From NCBI GenBank assembly GCA_016081115.2, contig JABTTQ020000183.1:1-64000 (forward strand): a DNA stretch of 64,000 nt, read 5' to 3'. Below, one piece after another: positions 11,962-23,779 of the stretch; the first letter of the stretch is position 1; every line of letters begins with the position of its first letter. The translations under genes and the position numbers were made by a program. The DNA is from Rehmannia glutinosa. Taxonomy: Eukaryota; Streptophyta; Magnoliopsida; Lamiales; Orobanchaceae. The notes beneath the pieces are model-generated. The model ran no database searches. It worked only from the letters and a program-made list of their open reading frames with translations, and was not told where the DNA came from.

Positions 11962-12438
11962 TGATGTTGCTTTTTAGGGCAGATCACTCGAAGTCAGGGT
12001 TTCTGATAAAGTCCAAGTCTTCTCCTTCCCAAGCGGGAAGTCTTCCAAGCCTTCTTCTCCGGGAGTTGGAAATCTTCTATTGGAAACTTTCCTGAACACA
12101 CACAAATATTAGAAGGGCCTCCGAGTTGTCCTAGGAAGGCCCCTCCGACGCTCAAGTCAGCACGGTGATCGAGAGAGAATGTAAGATAATAACTGAATAC
12201 CGAATATTAATTAAATGAGATTATAAGAGATTAACTTATAAATGAAGAGGAATGATCTTTTATACCACAGGCGGTGGGTCTTGTGGGCCATGTAGAGAAA
12301 GTAGTGTTGGCGAGTCCCAAACTCATTTTGGCTAGATTATTCCATCTATAGCCAATTGATTATTGAGCAATTAATAATATTATTCCATTATAAATTGAAT
12401 TATATATTAAATATTAAATGATATTTTTGTCCCCAACA
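11962..12438 (-). repeat. LTR (5') of the minus-strand Tat-type element
   Basis: On the minus strand it starts TGTTGGGGAC and ends near GCAACATCA; TGTTG and CAACA form short inverted termini. The end abuts the primer-binding site. The word CCTCCGACGCTCAAGTCAG is shared in kind with the LTRs at 16745 and 36248 (CCTCCGATGCTTAAGTCAG). The inner end could be 11965 instead of 11962. Confidence 0.65.
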
Positions 12439-13203
12439 GATGGGTTAATTCCAAAAAAGAAGTGTATTTTGTTGATATAAATATTACCAATGTTTTTAAA
12501 CATGGATCAAACAACAAACTAAGTTAATAACTGGGTCATTGGATCACTGGTTCAACTGATTAAAATATTCTTAAAAATTTTGGTTGCCCCCCACCCCCAC
12601 ACATATATACATACATATGTACACACTTGTACAAGATAAACACAAATACAAATATAAAAGAACTAACGAATATAAATACAAATAAAAGCTAAATTAGAAA
12701 ATTAAAACATCCAAGTATATATGTAAATTGAAATAAAGGAGTAATTTTATGCAAACTTAGTAAATATATTTTCCTTACACTTGAAATAAAACGAAGAAAA
12801 ATTATTTACTGAAAAAAAAAATTATTTTTTTCAAATATAAACGGTATGTTGTAGTAATGAAATTTCTGTGGGAATTTTAAAAATTTCAACTATTGTTTAT
12901 TTCATTAGAATGTGATTGTTTTATCATATAGTGAATGAAGAAACATATGAAAATAATATAAATGGAAGAACAACTACGAACTAAATCCGTACCCTTATTT
13001 TCACATTATATACATAATTAAGTAAAATAGGAAATCCTGAATGTAAATACAGTTAAAAGACAAGAAAACAAATAAAATATTTCTGGTGACGGGTTGGTGC
13101 AATGGTGTCCAGAGAAAACTTGCTTTCTTGATACTCCATTGTTCTTGTCTTTTACCTTTGCCCTTTACTTTTACTAATAGCTAATGTATATCATAGATGC
13201 TAA
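12439..13203. other. Intergenic region 3' of the CYP78A gene
   Basis: AT-rich, no gene seen. It should contain the 3' UTR of the P450; a minus-strand AATAAA lies at 12897-12902, about 300 bp past the stop codon, and may or may not be used. Confidence 0.5.
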
Positions 13204-15165
13204 TTAATCTAACAGACAACGCCTGGGTCGGACCCTGACCATGAGCGGGTTAGCCATTTCACAAGATAGCCTCATCACCTCAGACATGTCCACATTATTA
13301 TCACCACAACACAAAAACTGAAATTCATGCAAAAGTGTAGCCACCCAAAAGTTGACCGTGGTCAAGCCCATTGTTTTACCTGGACAAGACCTCCGACCCG
13401 ACCCAAAAGGGGCAAGTCTCAGATCCGATCCTAACACGGAGAATTCTGAATTTGGGTCTGGGCTCAGAAACCTCTCGGGTTTGAAATTGAGTGGGTCGGG
13501 CCAAATAGATGGATCCCGGGCAATAGCCCACATATTGACCATGGCAGTTGTTCCAGCGGGCACATAATACCCGTCCACGATGGAATCTCTTATTGACAAA
13601 CGGGACCATGAAAGGAGCGGGCCTGGAGGATGCAACCTTAAGACTTCCTTGACCACCGCCGTTAAGTAGACCAGTTCCGTTAAATCTGACTCCGTTACCG
13701 CACGTGACCGCCCAACAACATTGTCCAGCTCTTCATGGACCTTTGATTGAACATCAGGGTGCAACACTAATCTTGCCAATATCCATTCTATCACAACTGC
13801 CACCGTGTCCGTGCCCCTAAATATCATTTCCTGCAATTGATGACATTGGAAAATTTTTAATATATATCACATGAATGATCATATAACTATATATAAAATA
13901 ATTTTCCTCAAAAACCAAATAAAAATAGTTTCATGTTTATTTAAGAACTAAGAGTGGTGGGTATAGGTGACAAACATACTTTAAAAGGCTTATTTGCAAA
14001 ATTGGTCCGTAACTATATAGGACCAAACAATTTTTAGTTATCTAAATATTTTAGTTAGCAATTTTGATATGTAACATTCTAATTCCGTGAAACTTCGGTC
14101 CCACAAGTTCCGATTTGGTGCAGTTTTGGTCTTAACTGACCGTTCAATATTTCATTTGTTATCCTAAAAATTTTGCATGCTTAATATTCTTACCCACAGA
14201 ACGGAGATCATATCTGAATCTGACAATCTTTCAGGCCCCTGAAGAGACAGCAGAACATCCACGAAATCTCGGTTTAGCTCTCCCTTTACCTCCTTGTGCT
14301 CAGCGATTATCCTCCCGACAAACCGGTTCACCCGCGGCACGAGCCGGGAGCACCTGAATCGGATTTTTTGTAAATCAAAATCAGCCAAGAAGGAGAAGTG
14401 ATCAGACCAGTTCAATTCTCCCAATAAATCGTACCCTTGCTCAACCAAATCTCTCAATTCCGCCGTGTCGGAGTTGGCCGAATCAGCAAGGTCGTATTTC
14501 CGTCCAAATACAGAGCACACCATGTTGTTTAAAGACGCCAGTTTTAATATGTCCCTGACCGGAATATCACTACGTTTTTTCGAATTCAATATAGCCACTA
14601 CCTGATTTGCTATCTCCAGGCGTTTATGTTCATAAGCTTTGATTTGTTTCGGGCAGAAGAGGTGTGCCGAAGCGATTTTTCGTAGCGACGTCCAGTAAAC
14701 GCCGTAAGGCGCAAAACCGATGGAGCGATTGAACATCAAGCTGTAAGCCGATTCGTTAGCCGGACGATCGGCGAACGTTGAGCTGTTTAGGATTTCTTTA
14801 GCCACGTCAGGGTTGCACGTGACGATGGCACGTGTGTTTCCGAGGCTGAAAGCCATGAGTCGTTTGGCTTGGCAGGCTTCAGCCATGGAAGCTATCTTGC
14901 GGTGGGCTAAGCCCGCCATAAGGCTCATGCTTCCGATGATTGGAGCTCCTTTTGGGCCTGGAATGGGCCGAGAAATGGGGATGAGTTTTCTCCAATTGAG
15001 ACTGCCCCAAGCTGGGCCGCCGGGGTAAGCCCAGAAGATAAGGTTGAGGATTAGCCATGAAAGAAGGAAGAGAAATGTCAAGATTATGGTGGTTAGAGGA
15101 GTAAGGGATCTGCATTTTGAAACGAGAGCGAAGAGCCAGAGGCTTTCGACGTTTGATGTGATCAT
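13204..15165 (-). CDS. CYP78A: Cytochrome P450 of the CYP78A family (two exons)
   Basis: Exon 1 is 15165-14194 and exon 2 is 13830-13204; the 363-bp intron has donor GTAAGA and acceptor TTGCAG, phase 0, at the conserved CYP78A position between DMISVLW and EMIFRGTDT. The protein is 532 aa, normal for the family. Visible are an N-terminal membrane anchor (about residues 23-45), the family words PGGPAWG (48-54) and PIPGPKG, the I-helix FRGTDT (328-333), the K-helix ExxR (386-389), PERF (442-445) and the haem loop FGSGRRSCPG with Cys473. CYP78A enzymes are ER monooxygenases that control organ and seed size through a mobile growth signal whose substrate is unknown (family knowledge). I chose the ATG at 15165 because it directly precedes the anchor; an upstream in-frame ATG at 15315 lies beyond the TATA box. 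No break is seen. The exact member (CYP78A5-like or another) cannot be decided. Confidence 0.95.
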
Positions 15166-15244
15166 GTTGGTGGGGCAAATATGGAAATATGGTAGAAAGG
15201 TGGGCTGCTTTTGAGGTCTTGATTTGGAGAGACAATTATCCTGG

Positions 15245-15252
15245 TTTATATA
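15245..15252 (-). promoter_or_regulatory. TATA box of the CYP78A gene
   Basis: TATATAAA on the minus strand lies 80 bp upstream of the chosen ATG, giving a 5' UTR of about 50 nt. It also argues against the upstream ATG at 15315. Confidence 0.7.
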
Positions 15253-15470
15253 GGGAGCGAGCCGGTAAAGTAGTAATGAATAATTCTCTAAACATTGGAT
15301 ACATGAATTATCCAATTTTATACTGTACGAACCTAATAAAATATGGTGGAAGTTTTGGTTTAGGTTTTAGTATTGGAAATTGATATTTAATCTTTATTTT
15401 ATATTATAGATTATAAATATCTTATTAATAAAATATTTCATAAAATATTCGTAGCTCTATATCTTTAATA

Positions 15471-15762
15471 CTCCATCCGTCCCACTAATATAGACAATGA
15501 TGATAATTCACACAGATTAAGAAAACATTATAAATGTAATTGAGATTATAATTTTGTCTCATATTCTTCCTATTTTGCCCTTGCATTAAATGGACCCAAC
15601 TATATTTAAAAAAATAAAATTGGTTGAAAACAAAGTGAATTAAATAGGGGTATTTTGGTCTATTGTTGTGTAATTGATCTCTCAACAAAGAAATAAGACT
15701 ATAATTTGGGACGGAAAAAAAAAAAAAAAGAAAGTTGGCCTATCTTAGTGAAACGGAAGGAG
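15471..15762. mobile_element. Stowaway-type MITE (Tc1/mariner) upstream of CYP78A
   Basis: The left terminus CTCCATCCGTCCCACTAA and the right terminus, whose reverse complement is CTCCTTCCGTTTCACTAA, match the Stowaway consensus. The element is flanked by TA on both sides (15469-15470 and 15763-15764). It is 292 bp, AT-rich and non-coding. Its near end is about 300 bp upstream of the P450 start codon. Confidence 0.9.
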
Positions 15763-15764
15763 TA

Positions 15765-16739
15765 TCAATTAAGAAGAGTGATTAAAATGTGAGATTAAGC
15801 AATGACAATATTTATTTTTTAAGTTATAAGCCTTGTGATAACTAATTATTGAAATTTGGATATTTAATAACTCTGATAACTTGCGGTCAAGGTTTACTTA
15901 ACTAATCATATATACTACAACATATGCCTGTTAAGTTCTGGCATAAATTAATTAACATCTAATTGGCACGGAAAGAAGGAAAAATAAATCAAAATACGTA
16001 CGGAGTTATGACATTATGTAGCCATCGGCCATCCCATATTCCTGGGGCCAGGGAGTATGTATAGGTTAGTGAGAAATGGTTAGACAGTTAAAAGTATAAA
16101 CGAGTGATTAATTTTTTTACTGGAATTAAGAAGAGCAACGCCGGGACGAGCAACAGAGATGAAACAATTTTTGATAAAACCTCATTTTAGAATAGAATAT
16201 GGAATCATTGAGTCAATGGGAATTAATTGCGTGCTTATGCTTGGACCAATAAAAACATTACTAATTAAGTAATGATATAGTAATAGTGCGGGGTCCAGAG
16301 AAGTTGAATTCTTATTTATGGGTCAAAATGGGTGAAGTCACTTTACTGTCGGCACTGTTTGTCATTAGGCTGCCCTTGGTAATAAATTGCACTTCAACAT
16401 TTGTTATTAATATTCGTTTATCCCTCAAAAAAAAAAAAAAAAAAAATTCGTTTACACTTTTACGAGTGTTCCTACTTCCTACGTAGTACCTTTACGATTT
16501 TTGAGTATCTTAATTTTCCTTTTTTCATAACTCATATGCTTGAGGACAATATATAGATGCGGCTCCTCTTTGCTATGACCAATATAAACCGTGGGATGTG
16601 CATGCAATATCCAGAGTTATATTATTATGGTAGGGCCTGTTGATCATGTACGTAAAACCAGATCATCTTAGATAAAGATAACAATTATGTTCAACCTCCC
16701 AAATTTAATAATAATTGATCTATCCGCGAATCGAACTCA
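15765..16739. other. Intergenic region between the MITE and the CACGG-flanked element
   Basis: AT-rich with a 20-base A run near 16428. No gene or element end was recognised. Confidence 0.5.
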
Positions 16740-16744
16740 CACGG

Positions 16745-17208
16745 TGATTTAGATCATAGAATTACCTTCGGGTCACGGACATTCGGGTAATCGGGTTCGA
16801 GCTCTTGGGTGACCTGAAACGGATAAACACACGCCAGGTTAGCCGGGGGTGGTCCCGGCTAAGACCCTCCGATGCTTAAGTCAGATCGAGTTGATGAGGT
16901 ACGGGGGTATAGAGACAGTAAATATGAAAGTAAGAGGTAAGAGAGGAAGAGTGAATAGTTCCCATCAAGTTACTGTAGCAATGTATTTATAGATATTCCT
17001 GGCTAATGTGGTTGTGCCAAGTGTCACCATTTGTTTTTATTTGAGCCCTCATTCTAGGGTTGTGCCAAGTTACTATCTTTGGTTGTGCCAAGTGTCATCT
17101 CCTGGTGCCCATTGCGGGTTAGACCCATTCCCGGTTCGGGTCGAATACGGAGATCAAACCCTATTTCAAGACCTGTTTGTGTAGCCTTAAGATCTCTTTG
17201 CCTTATCA
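16745..17208 (-). repeat. 3' LTR of the CACGG-flanked element
   Basis: 464 bp, TG...CA ends (minus strand TGATAAGGCA to AAATCA). A minus-strand TATAAATA at 16984-16991 is a likely promoter. It differs from the other copy by point changes and by a rearranged segment around 17010-17110, where GTTGTGCCAAGT is present three times. Confidence 0.92.
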
Positions 17209-17223
17209 TTATTCCTCCGGTTC
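17209..17223 (-). other. Polypurine tract of the CACGG-flanked element
   Basis: GAACCGGAGGAATAA on the minus strand directly precedes the LTR start TGATAAGG. Confidence 0.75.
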
Positions 17224-17449
17224 ACGAGGTTGTGGAAAGCTCGGGATCATTTGGATGGGCTCGAGGTAGGTGACAAGCTCGTGAACCTTGGTCCTCGACC
17301 GTCGGGCCCAAGTTTTTGAGTTCGAGGTCGAGGTCATGCGATAGCCCAAATCCTTGATTTTGAACCCGCATATTGCACCTTTCCGGACCCGTGTATTTTA
17401 TCATTTTTCATTTATTCATCATTTGTTTTTTATTTGAGCCCTCCTTCTC

Positions 17450-18706
17450 CGGGTCATGAGTTCTTGAGGTCCTATCTGCGAGCCAAGTGGTCACTAGGAT
17501 CCCTTGTTATTTTTACGAAAGTTTAGAGATCTCTTTTTGAGAACTGAGGGTCACTTGAGATCTTGAGATCTCACTTGTGAGCTGGGGGATCACTTGGGAT
17601 CCCTCTTTTAATTATTTTCGCAAAGTTAATGAGATCTTGAGATCTCACTTATGAGCTGGGCAAGTGATCCCTCTCTTATTTTTGAACAAGTTATTGAGAT
17701 CTTGTCACTTGTGAGTTGGGGGATGACTTGGGATCCCTCTTTTATTTTTGCACGAGTTATTAAGATCTTGAGATCTCACTTGTGAGTTGGGGGATCACTT
17801 GGGATCCCTTTTTATTTTCACACAAGTTATTGAGATCTTGAGATCTCACTTATGAGAATGGGGATCACTTGGGATCCCTATTTTATTTTCGCACAAGTTA
17901 TTGAGATCATGAGATCTCACTTGTGAGCTGGGGGATCACTTGGGATCCCTCTTTTATTTTCGCACAAGTTATTGAGATCTTGAGATCTCACTTGTGAGCT
18001 AGAGGATCACTTGGGATCCCTCTTTTATTTTTTCGCACAAGTTTGAGACCTTGAGATCTCACTTTGAGTTGGGGGATCTTGGGATCCCTGTTTTATTTTC
18101 GCACAAGTTATTGAGATCTTGAGATCTCACTTGTGAGATGGGGGATCACAGGATCCTTCTTATTTTCGCACAAGTTATTGAGATCTTGAGATCTCACTTG
18201 TGAGCAAGGGATCACTTGGGATCCCTCTTTTTGTTTTCACACAAGTTATTGAGATCTTGAGATCTCACTTGTGAGTGGGGATCACTTGGGATCCCTCTTT
18301 TATTTTCGCACAAGTTATTGAAATCTTGAGATCTCACTTGAGAGTTGGGGGATCACTTGGAATCCCTCTTTTATTTTCGCATAAGTTATTGAGATCTTGA
18401 GATCTCACTTGTAAGCTTGGGGATCACTTGGGATCCCTCTTTTATTTTCGCACAAGTTATTGAGATCTTGAGATCTTACTTGTGAGGGGGGATCACTTGG
18501 GATCTCTCTTTTATTTTCGCACAAGTTATTGAGATCTTGAGATCTCAATTGCGAGTTGGGGGATCACTTGGGATCCCTCTTTTACTTTTGCACGAGTTAT
18601 TGAGATCTCGAGGTCTCACTTGCGAGCTGGGGATCACTTGGGATCCCTATTTTATTTTCGCACAAGCTATTGAGATCTTGAGATCTTACTTGTGAGTTTG
18701 GAGGAT
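17450..18706. repeat. Tandem array A (about 71-bp unit), left part
   Basis: About 17 head-to-tail copies of a unit built from TTGAGATCTTGAGATCTC, CACTTGTGAGCTGGGGGATC, ACTTGGGATCCCTC and TTTTATTTTCGCACAAG. Successive GAGATC words are 71 bp apart (for example 17903 and 17974). The unit contains several short inverted repeats (GGGATC...GATCCC). The array is cut by Athila-2 and resumes at 31616. Confidence 0.93.
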
Positions 18707-20553
18707 TGATGGCTCAAAAGCTACTCTAGAAAACCTTAGGCAAGTGCACCTATCATTTTGTAGTATAGATTATTTAGTACCGAGTGTCATTCCCACTAGG
18801 ATTGTAAGTACTATTAATTACCGTCTTTTTGTTATCTAATCTAGCAATTTTCAGAGTTTTGTTTGTTAAAATGGAAAATAAAAAATAGAGAATTTAAGAT
18901 AATTGCAACTTACAATAAATCAAATAAAAGTAGATTGTAGAATGAGAAATCAAGAGATAGAAATGTGTTGAATGTAAATCCCTCTAGAATGTTTTTGTGA
19001 TTCAACAAGATAAAAATACACCCACAAGCCCTTAAGCAAAACCAACCTCTTTTAATAAAATCTCATGTTATGTGGATCATAGAAATTCCCGATTTAAGTT
19101 AAACCCTTTCTTAAGGCGAAAAACTCCTAATCTCAAGTTGATTAACTGAAATCTCTTTCTAGTTAAAACCCCCAAAATTGCATTATAACGATTTATGAAT
19201 TCCCATATTAGGTTTGACCCTAATTCGGAAGATTTATGTCGTCATATATCTAGGATTGCATGCAACTCTTTTCACTTATATAGGTTCTTTCCCACCATAA
19301 ATCTCTCGATTACCGGATGAGGAATAGATATCAAATTAATATACCGGAAATATTAACTTGAATGAAGTAAACATGATATAAGTGAATCACACAAGATATG
19401 AGAATTTTATTAAAAACATACAAACCTTAATCACAAATCCATTCTAGAGTTCATTACATTCAAACACTAGGAGTTTAGCTACTCATGATTTTGACAAAAG
19501 AGTAAATTACACAAGAAGATTTAAGTATTGTAGACATGATGTACTTATCTTTCTCAAAATCTCAATGACTTCTTCTTTGATAGATGATGTTGATCCAAAC
19601 CTTGTTCTCCAATGTTGCTACAAGTTTACTCCTCCAAGACCTCTTGATCCCAATTCCACACAAAATGTTGGACACAATGAATATTTTCTAAGTGTCTATG
19701 ATGAATACACAATGAATCTCTATATGAATGAATATTACATGAATGAATTTCCCAACTCAAACTCTTGGCTTTTATAGGCACCGTCTTTGTGAAAGAACAC
19801 ATCAACAAATGCTCCATTTCCATGCTTGTTAGTTGAATCATTGTGTGCACATTCATGGTTGAGTTGGTTGAATCATTGTATTCACATGACAATACTCCAC
19901 TTTCATTGGTTGAGTTGGTTGAATCATTGTGTCCACATGACAATTGAGGGGATAATAGAGTTTTGGTGCAGCAAGATGAGGTATAAAAGTTGCTCAAAGG
20001 TTGTCAAAAAGCAAAAGTCTCTATTATTTCCGCCAAAAGAAGAAAAGATTTTGAGCTGGAGACAAAACACGGTTGTGCTTAAAAAGCACGGCCTGGCCGT
20101 GTTCGTCAAATTTGACGAACACGACCGTGCTTATGTGCACGGCATGGCCGTGTTTTTTTCTTCGTCATTTGGGATTTTTTGGCGGTGTGCTTTTAAACAC
20201 GGTTTTGGGCGTGTTTTGATGATTGGCGTGTGAAACACGGCCGTGCTTTTGTAAGCACGGCCTGGGTGTGTTTTTCTCGTTTTTCTTGTTTTTCTTCCCT
20301 TTTAAGCATGGCCATGTTTCCCAACACACTAGGGGTGTGTTCTGCACGAGATTGAGTCTTCTTGCCTTCTTTTAGACTTTGTTTTTGTTCGTATTTTCAT
20401 ACGAAATCCATACGAGTTTGCTTCAAGTCTTTACATTCATCATTTAAAACAAGCCAATGTGTTTTTTCTTGAATTTATTGATTAATGAACTAAAAAGTTA
20501 AAGAAATTATCTAAAAAGAGTTATAAAAAATGTGAACACAAATGCACTTATCA
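18707..20553 (-). repeat. 3' LTR of Athila-2
   Basis: 1847 bp; on the minus strand it runs from TGATAAGTGCATT to GAGCCATCA. A minus-strand TATAAAAG lies at 19769-19776. About 300-570 bp upstream of it (20067-20340) is an array of CACGGCCGTG-type inverted repeats, including a perfect 26-bp palindrome at 20098-20123. Short open frames in this LTR have no support as genes. Confidence 0.95.
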
Positions 20554-20570
20554 AACCGCCTCCAACTTGG
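20554..20570 (-). other. Polypurine tract of Athila-2
   Basis: AAGTTGGAGGCGGTT on the minus strand directly abuts the LTR start TGATAAG. A similar AAGTTGGAGGTGGTGAG lies farther inside near 21505-21521. Confidence 0.7.
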
Positions 20571-21569
20571 AAATTTTGCTTGTCCTCAAGCAATTTTAAA
20601 ACAAAGAGTGGGGTTGAAATCAAAAATTAGGTATCTATTTTTACAATTTCGACATGATTGAAGTAAATCGCTAACCTTTTTATTCCCAATTGAGCCAATC
20701 GATTCGTTCTTCCAAGTCAACCAATTTGTTAAAAAGAGGGTGACTTGATGGTGGAATCGTTTAATCATCACAGTTGTCATATCACAGAAATTGTTAATCA
20801 TTCGCTTAGACCAAATACAAGAATGTAACGATAAAAGGAGATGTCCAAAACTCGGGTTTTTATTTATTTATTTTTTTTTTATTTTTTTTTCATGCATATA
20901 ATTATAAATTAGGACATTTTTGAGGTAAACTTCCACTAGGTTTAAATTTTGAATGCCTTCCAAAAACTCCTAGGGTGGTGTCCCATACTCATATTTGTGC
21001 CGCCGTTTTACGTAAAAGACAAACATGGGGCTCATGAATGCTCCTAGTTACTAAGCAGCAACAAACAGATGAGTATAACCTCGATTTGTCCTTTTTTTAT
21101 AAAAATATATATATATTTATTTATCGATTTTTTTTTAAACCCGAATAATGATTTCTCCAACGATCATGACACAAAGTATCTAATTTTAAGCAAAAGCCAA
21201 ACTATTTTCATGACATTAAACTCTTTTGGCCAAATTCATCCTTTTACTAGAGTCACACGATTTTAAAATATTTTGGCGATTTGAGTTCTCAAAAAGATGA
21301 CTTTTTCGGGAGAAAAATGATTAAAACAAATCTACAAACAACTTATCGAATTATAAAAAAAAATATATCTCATGTTTGTTTGCAAGAGATTTAAAAAGTG
21401 CATAAAAAAATAAAACATCCACAAAAATAACTAAAAACACAATCTCACACAAAACTAAAAAAAAAAAAAACAGGTAAAATTATCCAAATGTGCTGATAAA
21501 TCTCACCACCTCCAACTTCAAGGGTCACATTGTCCCCAATGTGAAGAAGGAGATGTGATACAATACAGA
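20571..21569 (-). other. AT-rich 3' spacer of Athila-2
   Basis: Non-coding DNA between the ORF1/env-like block and the polypurine tract, with several A/T runs. No gene seen. Confidence 0.55.
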
Positions 21570-22940
21570 TTAAAAAGCGTAAAAAAAATGAAACAGGAAA
21601 AATACGACCTTCATTGTGGTGGTGGTGGGAAATGTCCTTGCGAAATATGTCATTGTTGGATACGATCCATCATGGCAAAATAGATTCTTCTTTGGTCGTA
21701 TTGTTGTTGTTCTTTGTTGTTGAAGATTCATGAAAAATTGTTGTTGTTCTTCAATTCGAGCGTAGTGCTGCATCATCATTTCCCCGTGGCGATCCAATAT
21801 AGCTCGCTGCTCCATTTGCTCCAAGCGAATGGCGTGGACAAGAGATCTAGTATCATCCATGGGAGTTGGTGGTTGAGACGTCGAGGGAGCATCAATATCC
21901 GATTCCTTACTTTGATAGGCATCCGTGCCTGAAGCCGGCGGTGCGGGTAATCGGAATGCATCCGGGTTATCACCCTGCGGGTACATCATCTTCCAATTGT
22001 CCGAATCCCGAACCAAAATGCGAGAAGGGTTCGACAACGGATGCGTGTAGTCTGTATTTTTGAACCTTAAAGCATAACCCATACCGCTCCGTTGAATTAT
22101 TCCCATAGCAATGCAAGATTCAAAGTCGGTCCGGGTTGGTCCCCGGGCTTGCTTGAGTCCTGCGAGGTTATAACCATAATGGGTATAAGGCCACCAATGA
22201 TGATTTTACCTCGATTTTTCTTGCTCACTTTGAAAAAATGCTTTGCGAGATAAGAACCCGTGTCGGCCAAAGAGGAATTCACCATAGACCATAGAAAATA
22301 GAGCTCATCAACTCGGATGACTCCTTCGCTTTCGCCCCGGCCAAATAGTGTGCTTGAGAGCACCCGATGGATATAACGGAAGCAATGATTGACGATGCAT
22401 GAGGATTTTGATGAGGAAGGATTATATTCCAGCTCATGCGTAATAGCTTGCCAAAATTGTCGATCACGGAACCCCAATGGCTTTATACGCAACCCATTTG
22501 TGGGTAAATCATAGATAGAATTAAATTCTGCCATTGTGAGTTGGTGATCATTGTTGAAGAGCCGAAATGTGATACGTCCTTCTTCAGCGTGTCGGCCTGA
22601 TGTGATCTCGGCGTCATAGGAACTCAGAAATTCTAATGTGAGACGGATGTAGGTGGGCGTGGCTAGATTCATGAAATAGCCCCACCCAAGCTGATTGAAC
22701 ATCCAATCCACATCTGCACTGGCTTGAGCCCATCCAATGTAGGGTTATCGAGAATCGTGTGTTTATGATTTGGCGTTGGGCTGAGCGATGGTATTGAGCT
22801 TCATGATCATCATCCGGAAAAATATACCAAACGGGTTGGTAGGGACCATTGGGTTAGATGAGTGGCTCGGCGACCGCCGTGTGGGGGGGCCGCGGAGGAT
22901 GAAGCATCACCGACGTCCGCGTTTCGACCTGGGATTCCTA
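21570..22940 (-). pseudogene. Athila ORF1/env-like region of Athila-2 (frameshifted)
   Basis: Two main minus-strand open blocks, 22711-22097 and 22106-21570, are in different frames and meet at about 22100-22115, so one shift joins them. A third short block upstream (to about 22940) is in yet another frame. The first block contains LTMAEFNSIYDLPTNG, FWQAITHELEYNP and DELYFLWSMVNSSL, which I recognise as the ATHILA ORF-1-type family (PF03078-like, from memory). The second is proline-rich, then a Gln-rich probable coiled coil (EQMEQRAILDRHGEM, RIEEQQQFFMNLQQQ). No clear signal peptide or membrane segment supports a true envelope. The function is unknown; in Athila elements the reading frame between pol and the 3' LTR is usually called env-like. 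Confidence 0.75.
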
Positions 22941-23779
22941 TGTCAACATAAACTTATAAAAGTGTGAAAAACCATCCTAAGAGACATAGACAATATTCTA
23001 AGCAAACCCAAGCATGAAGAAGCATCAATTTATTCAAAATTCCACCATATCAACACCATTATTATCAAAATTCAAGAATATTCTCTTTTCAACAATTCAT
23101 CAATAGCCAAAAATCAATCCAACAAGAACAATGATATCCCCTTTTCAACAACAATCAAATGAACTTAAGGCTAATTCTACAAACTTACTTTATGAGTATC
23201 AAGAACAAATTACCAATTCCTAAATTTAGCAAGATGGACATCACAAGAAATAATTTCCACAAGAAATAATTTCCCACAATTACCACAATAACCAAGAAAT
23301 TACCACAAACAAACTCAATTAAACTCACAAAAATTCACAAGAAATATGTCATAAAAAAAATTCATGATTTTACCATTAAGTAACAAATATCCAAATTTTA
23401 ATTTCCCTAACATTCAATTTCTAGGGTATGAAAAATTGGCAACAAAAATTCATGAATTTGCTAATTACAACATGGGGGGAATTTTCACAACATTACACAA
23501 GAGAATAAAAACACCAATTGAAATAAATCAAATTTCGAAATTGAAAGAAAAAATTTGAAAAAGAAGAGAGAAGAACAACAACACATACATTGAAGACATT
23601 GGAAAGGGGAAGAAGGGAGAGCCTTGTAATGTGAGGGTGTGTGGTATGATGAAGATTTTAGAGACGAAAGAAGAGAAGTGGGGGTTTGGGGGAAAGGGTT
23701 TGAGAGAAAAAAGGAATTTGGGGAAGAAGAAGGGGTTTTGAGGAAGAAAAGAAGAAGAAAATCGGACCCCCCTGTTTTA
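22941..23779 (-). other. Spacer between the ORF1 block and the CACGG array of Athila-2
   Basis: AT-rich, A-rich on the plus strand, non-coding. A purine-rich stretch at about 23540-23760 gives a low-complexity open frame on the minus strand that I do not call. Confidence 0.55.

Noticed and set aside
15166..15315. Upstream in-frame ATG extending the P450 by 50 residues
   Set aside because: It lies upstream of the TATA box, and the added residues do not resemble a P450 anchor; the ATG at 15165 fits the family.
17450..18706. Regularly spaced repeats that could suggest a CRISPR array
   Set aside because: The whole 71-bp unit repeats, there are no unique spacers, the array lies inside an LTR element of a plant genome, and no cas genes are present.
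19565..20347. Several short open frames in the Athila-2 LTR, repeated at 30626-31312
   Set aside because: They lie in U3/R of the LTR, overlap the palindrome array, and have no protein features; being in both LTRs explains their apparent conservation.
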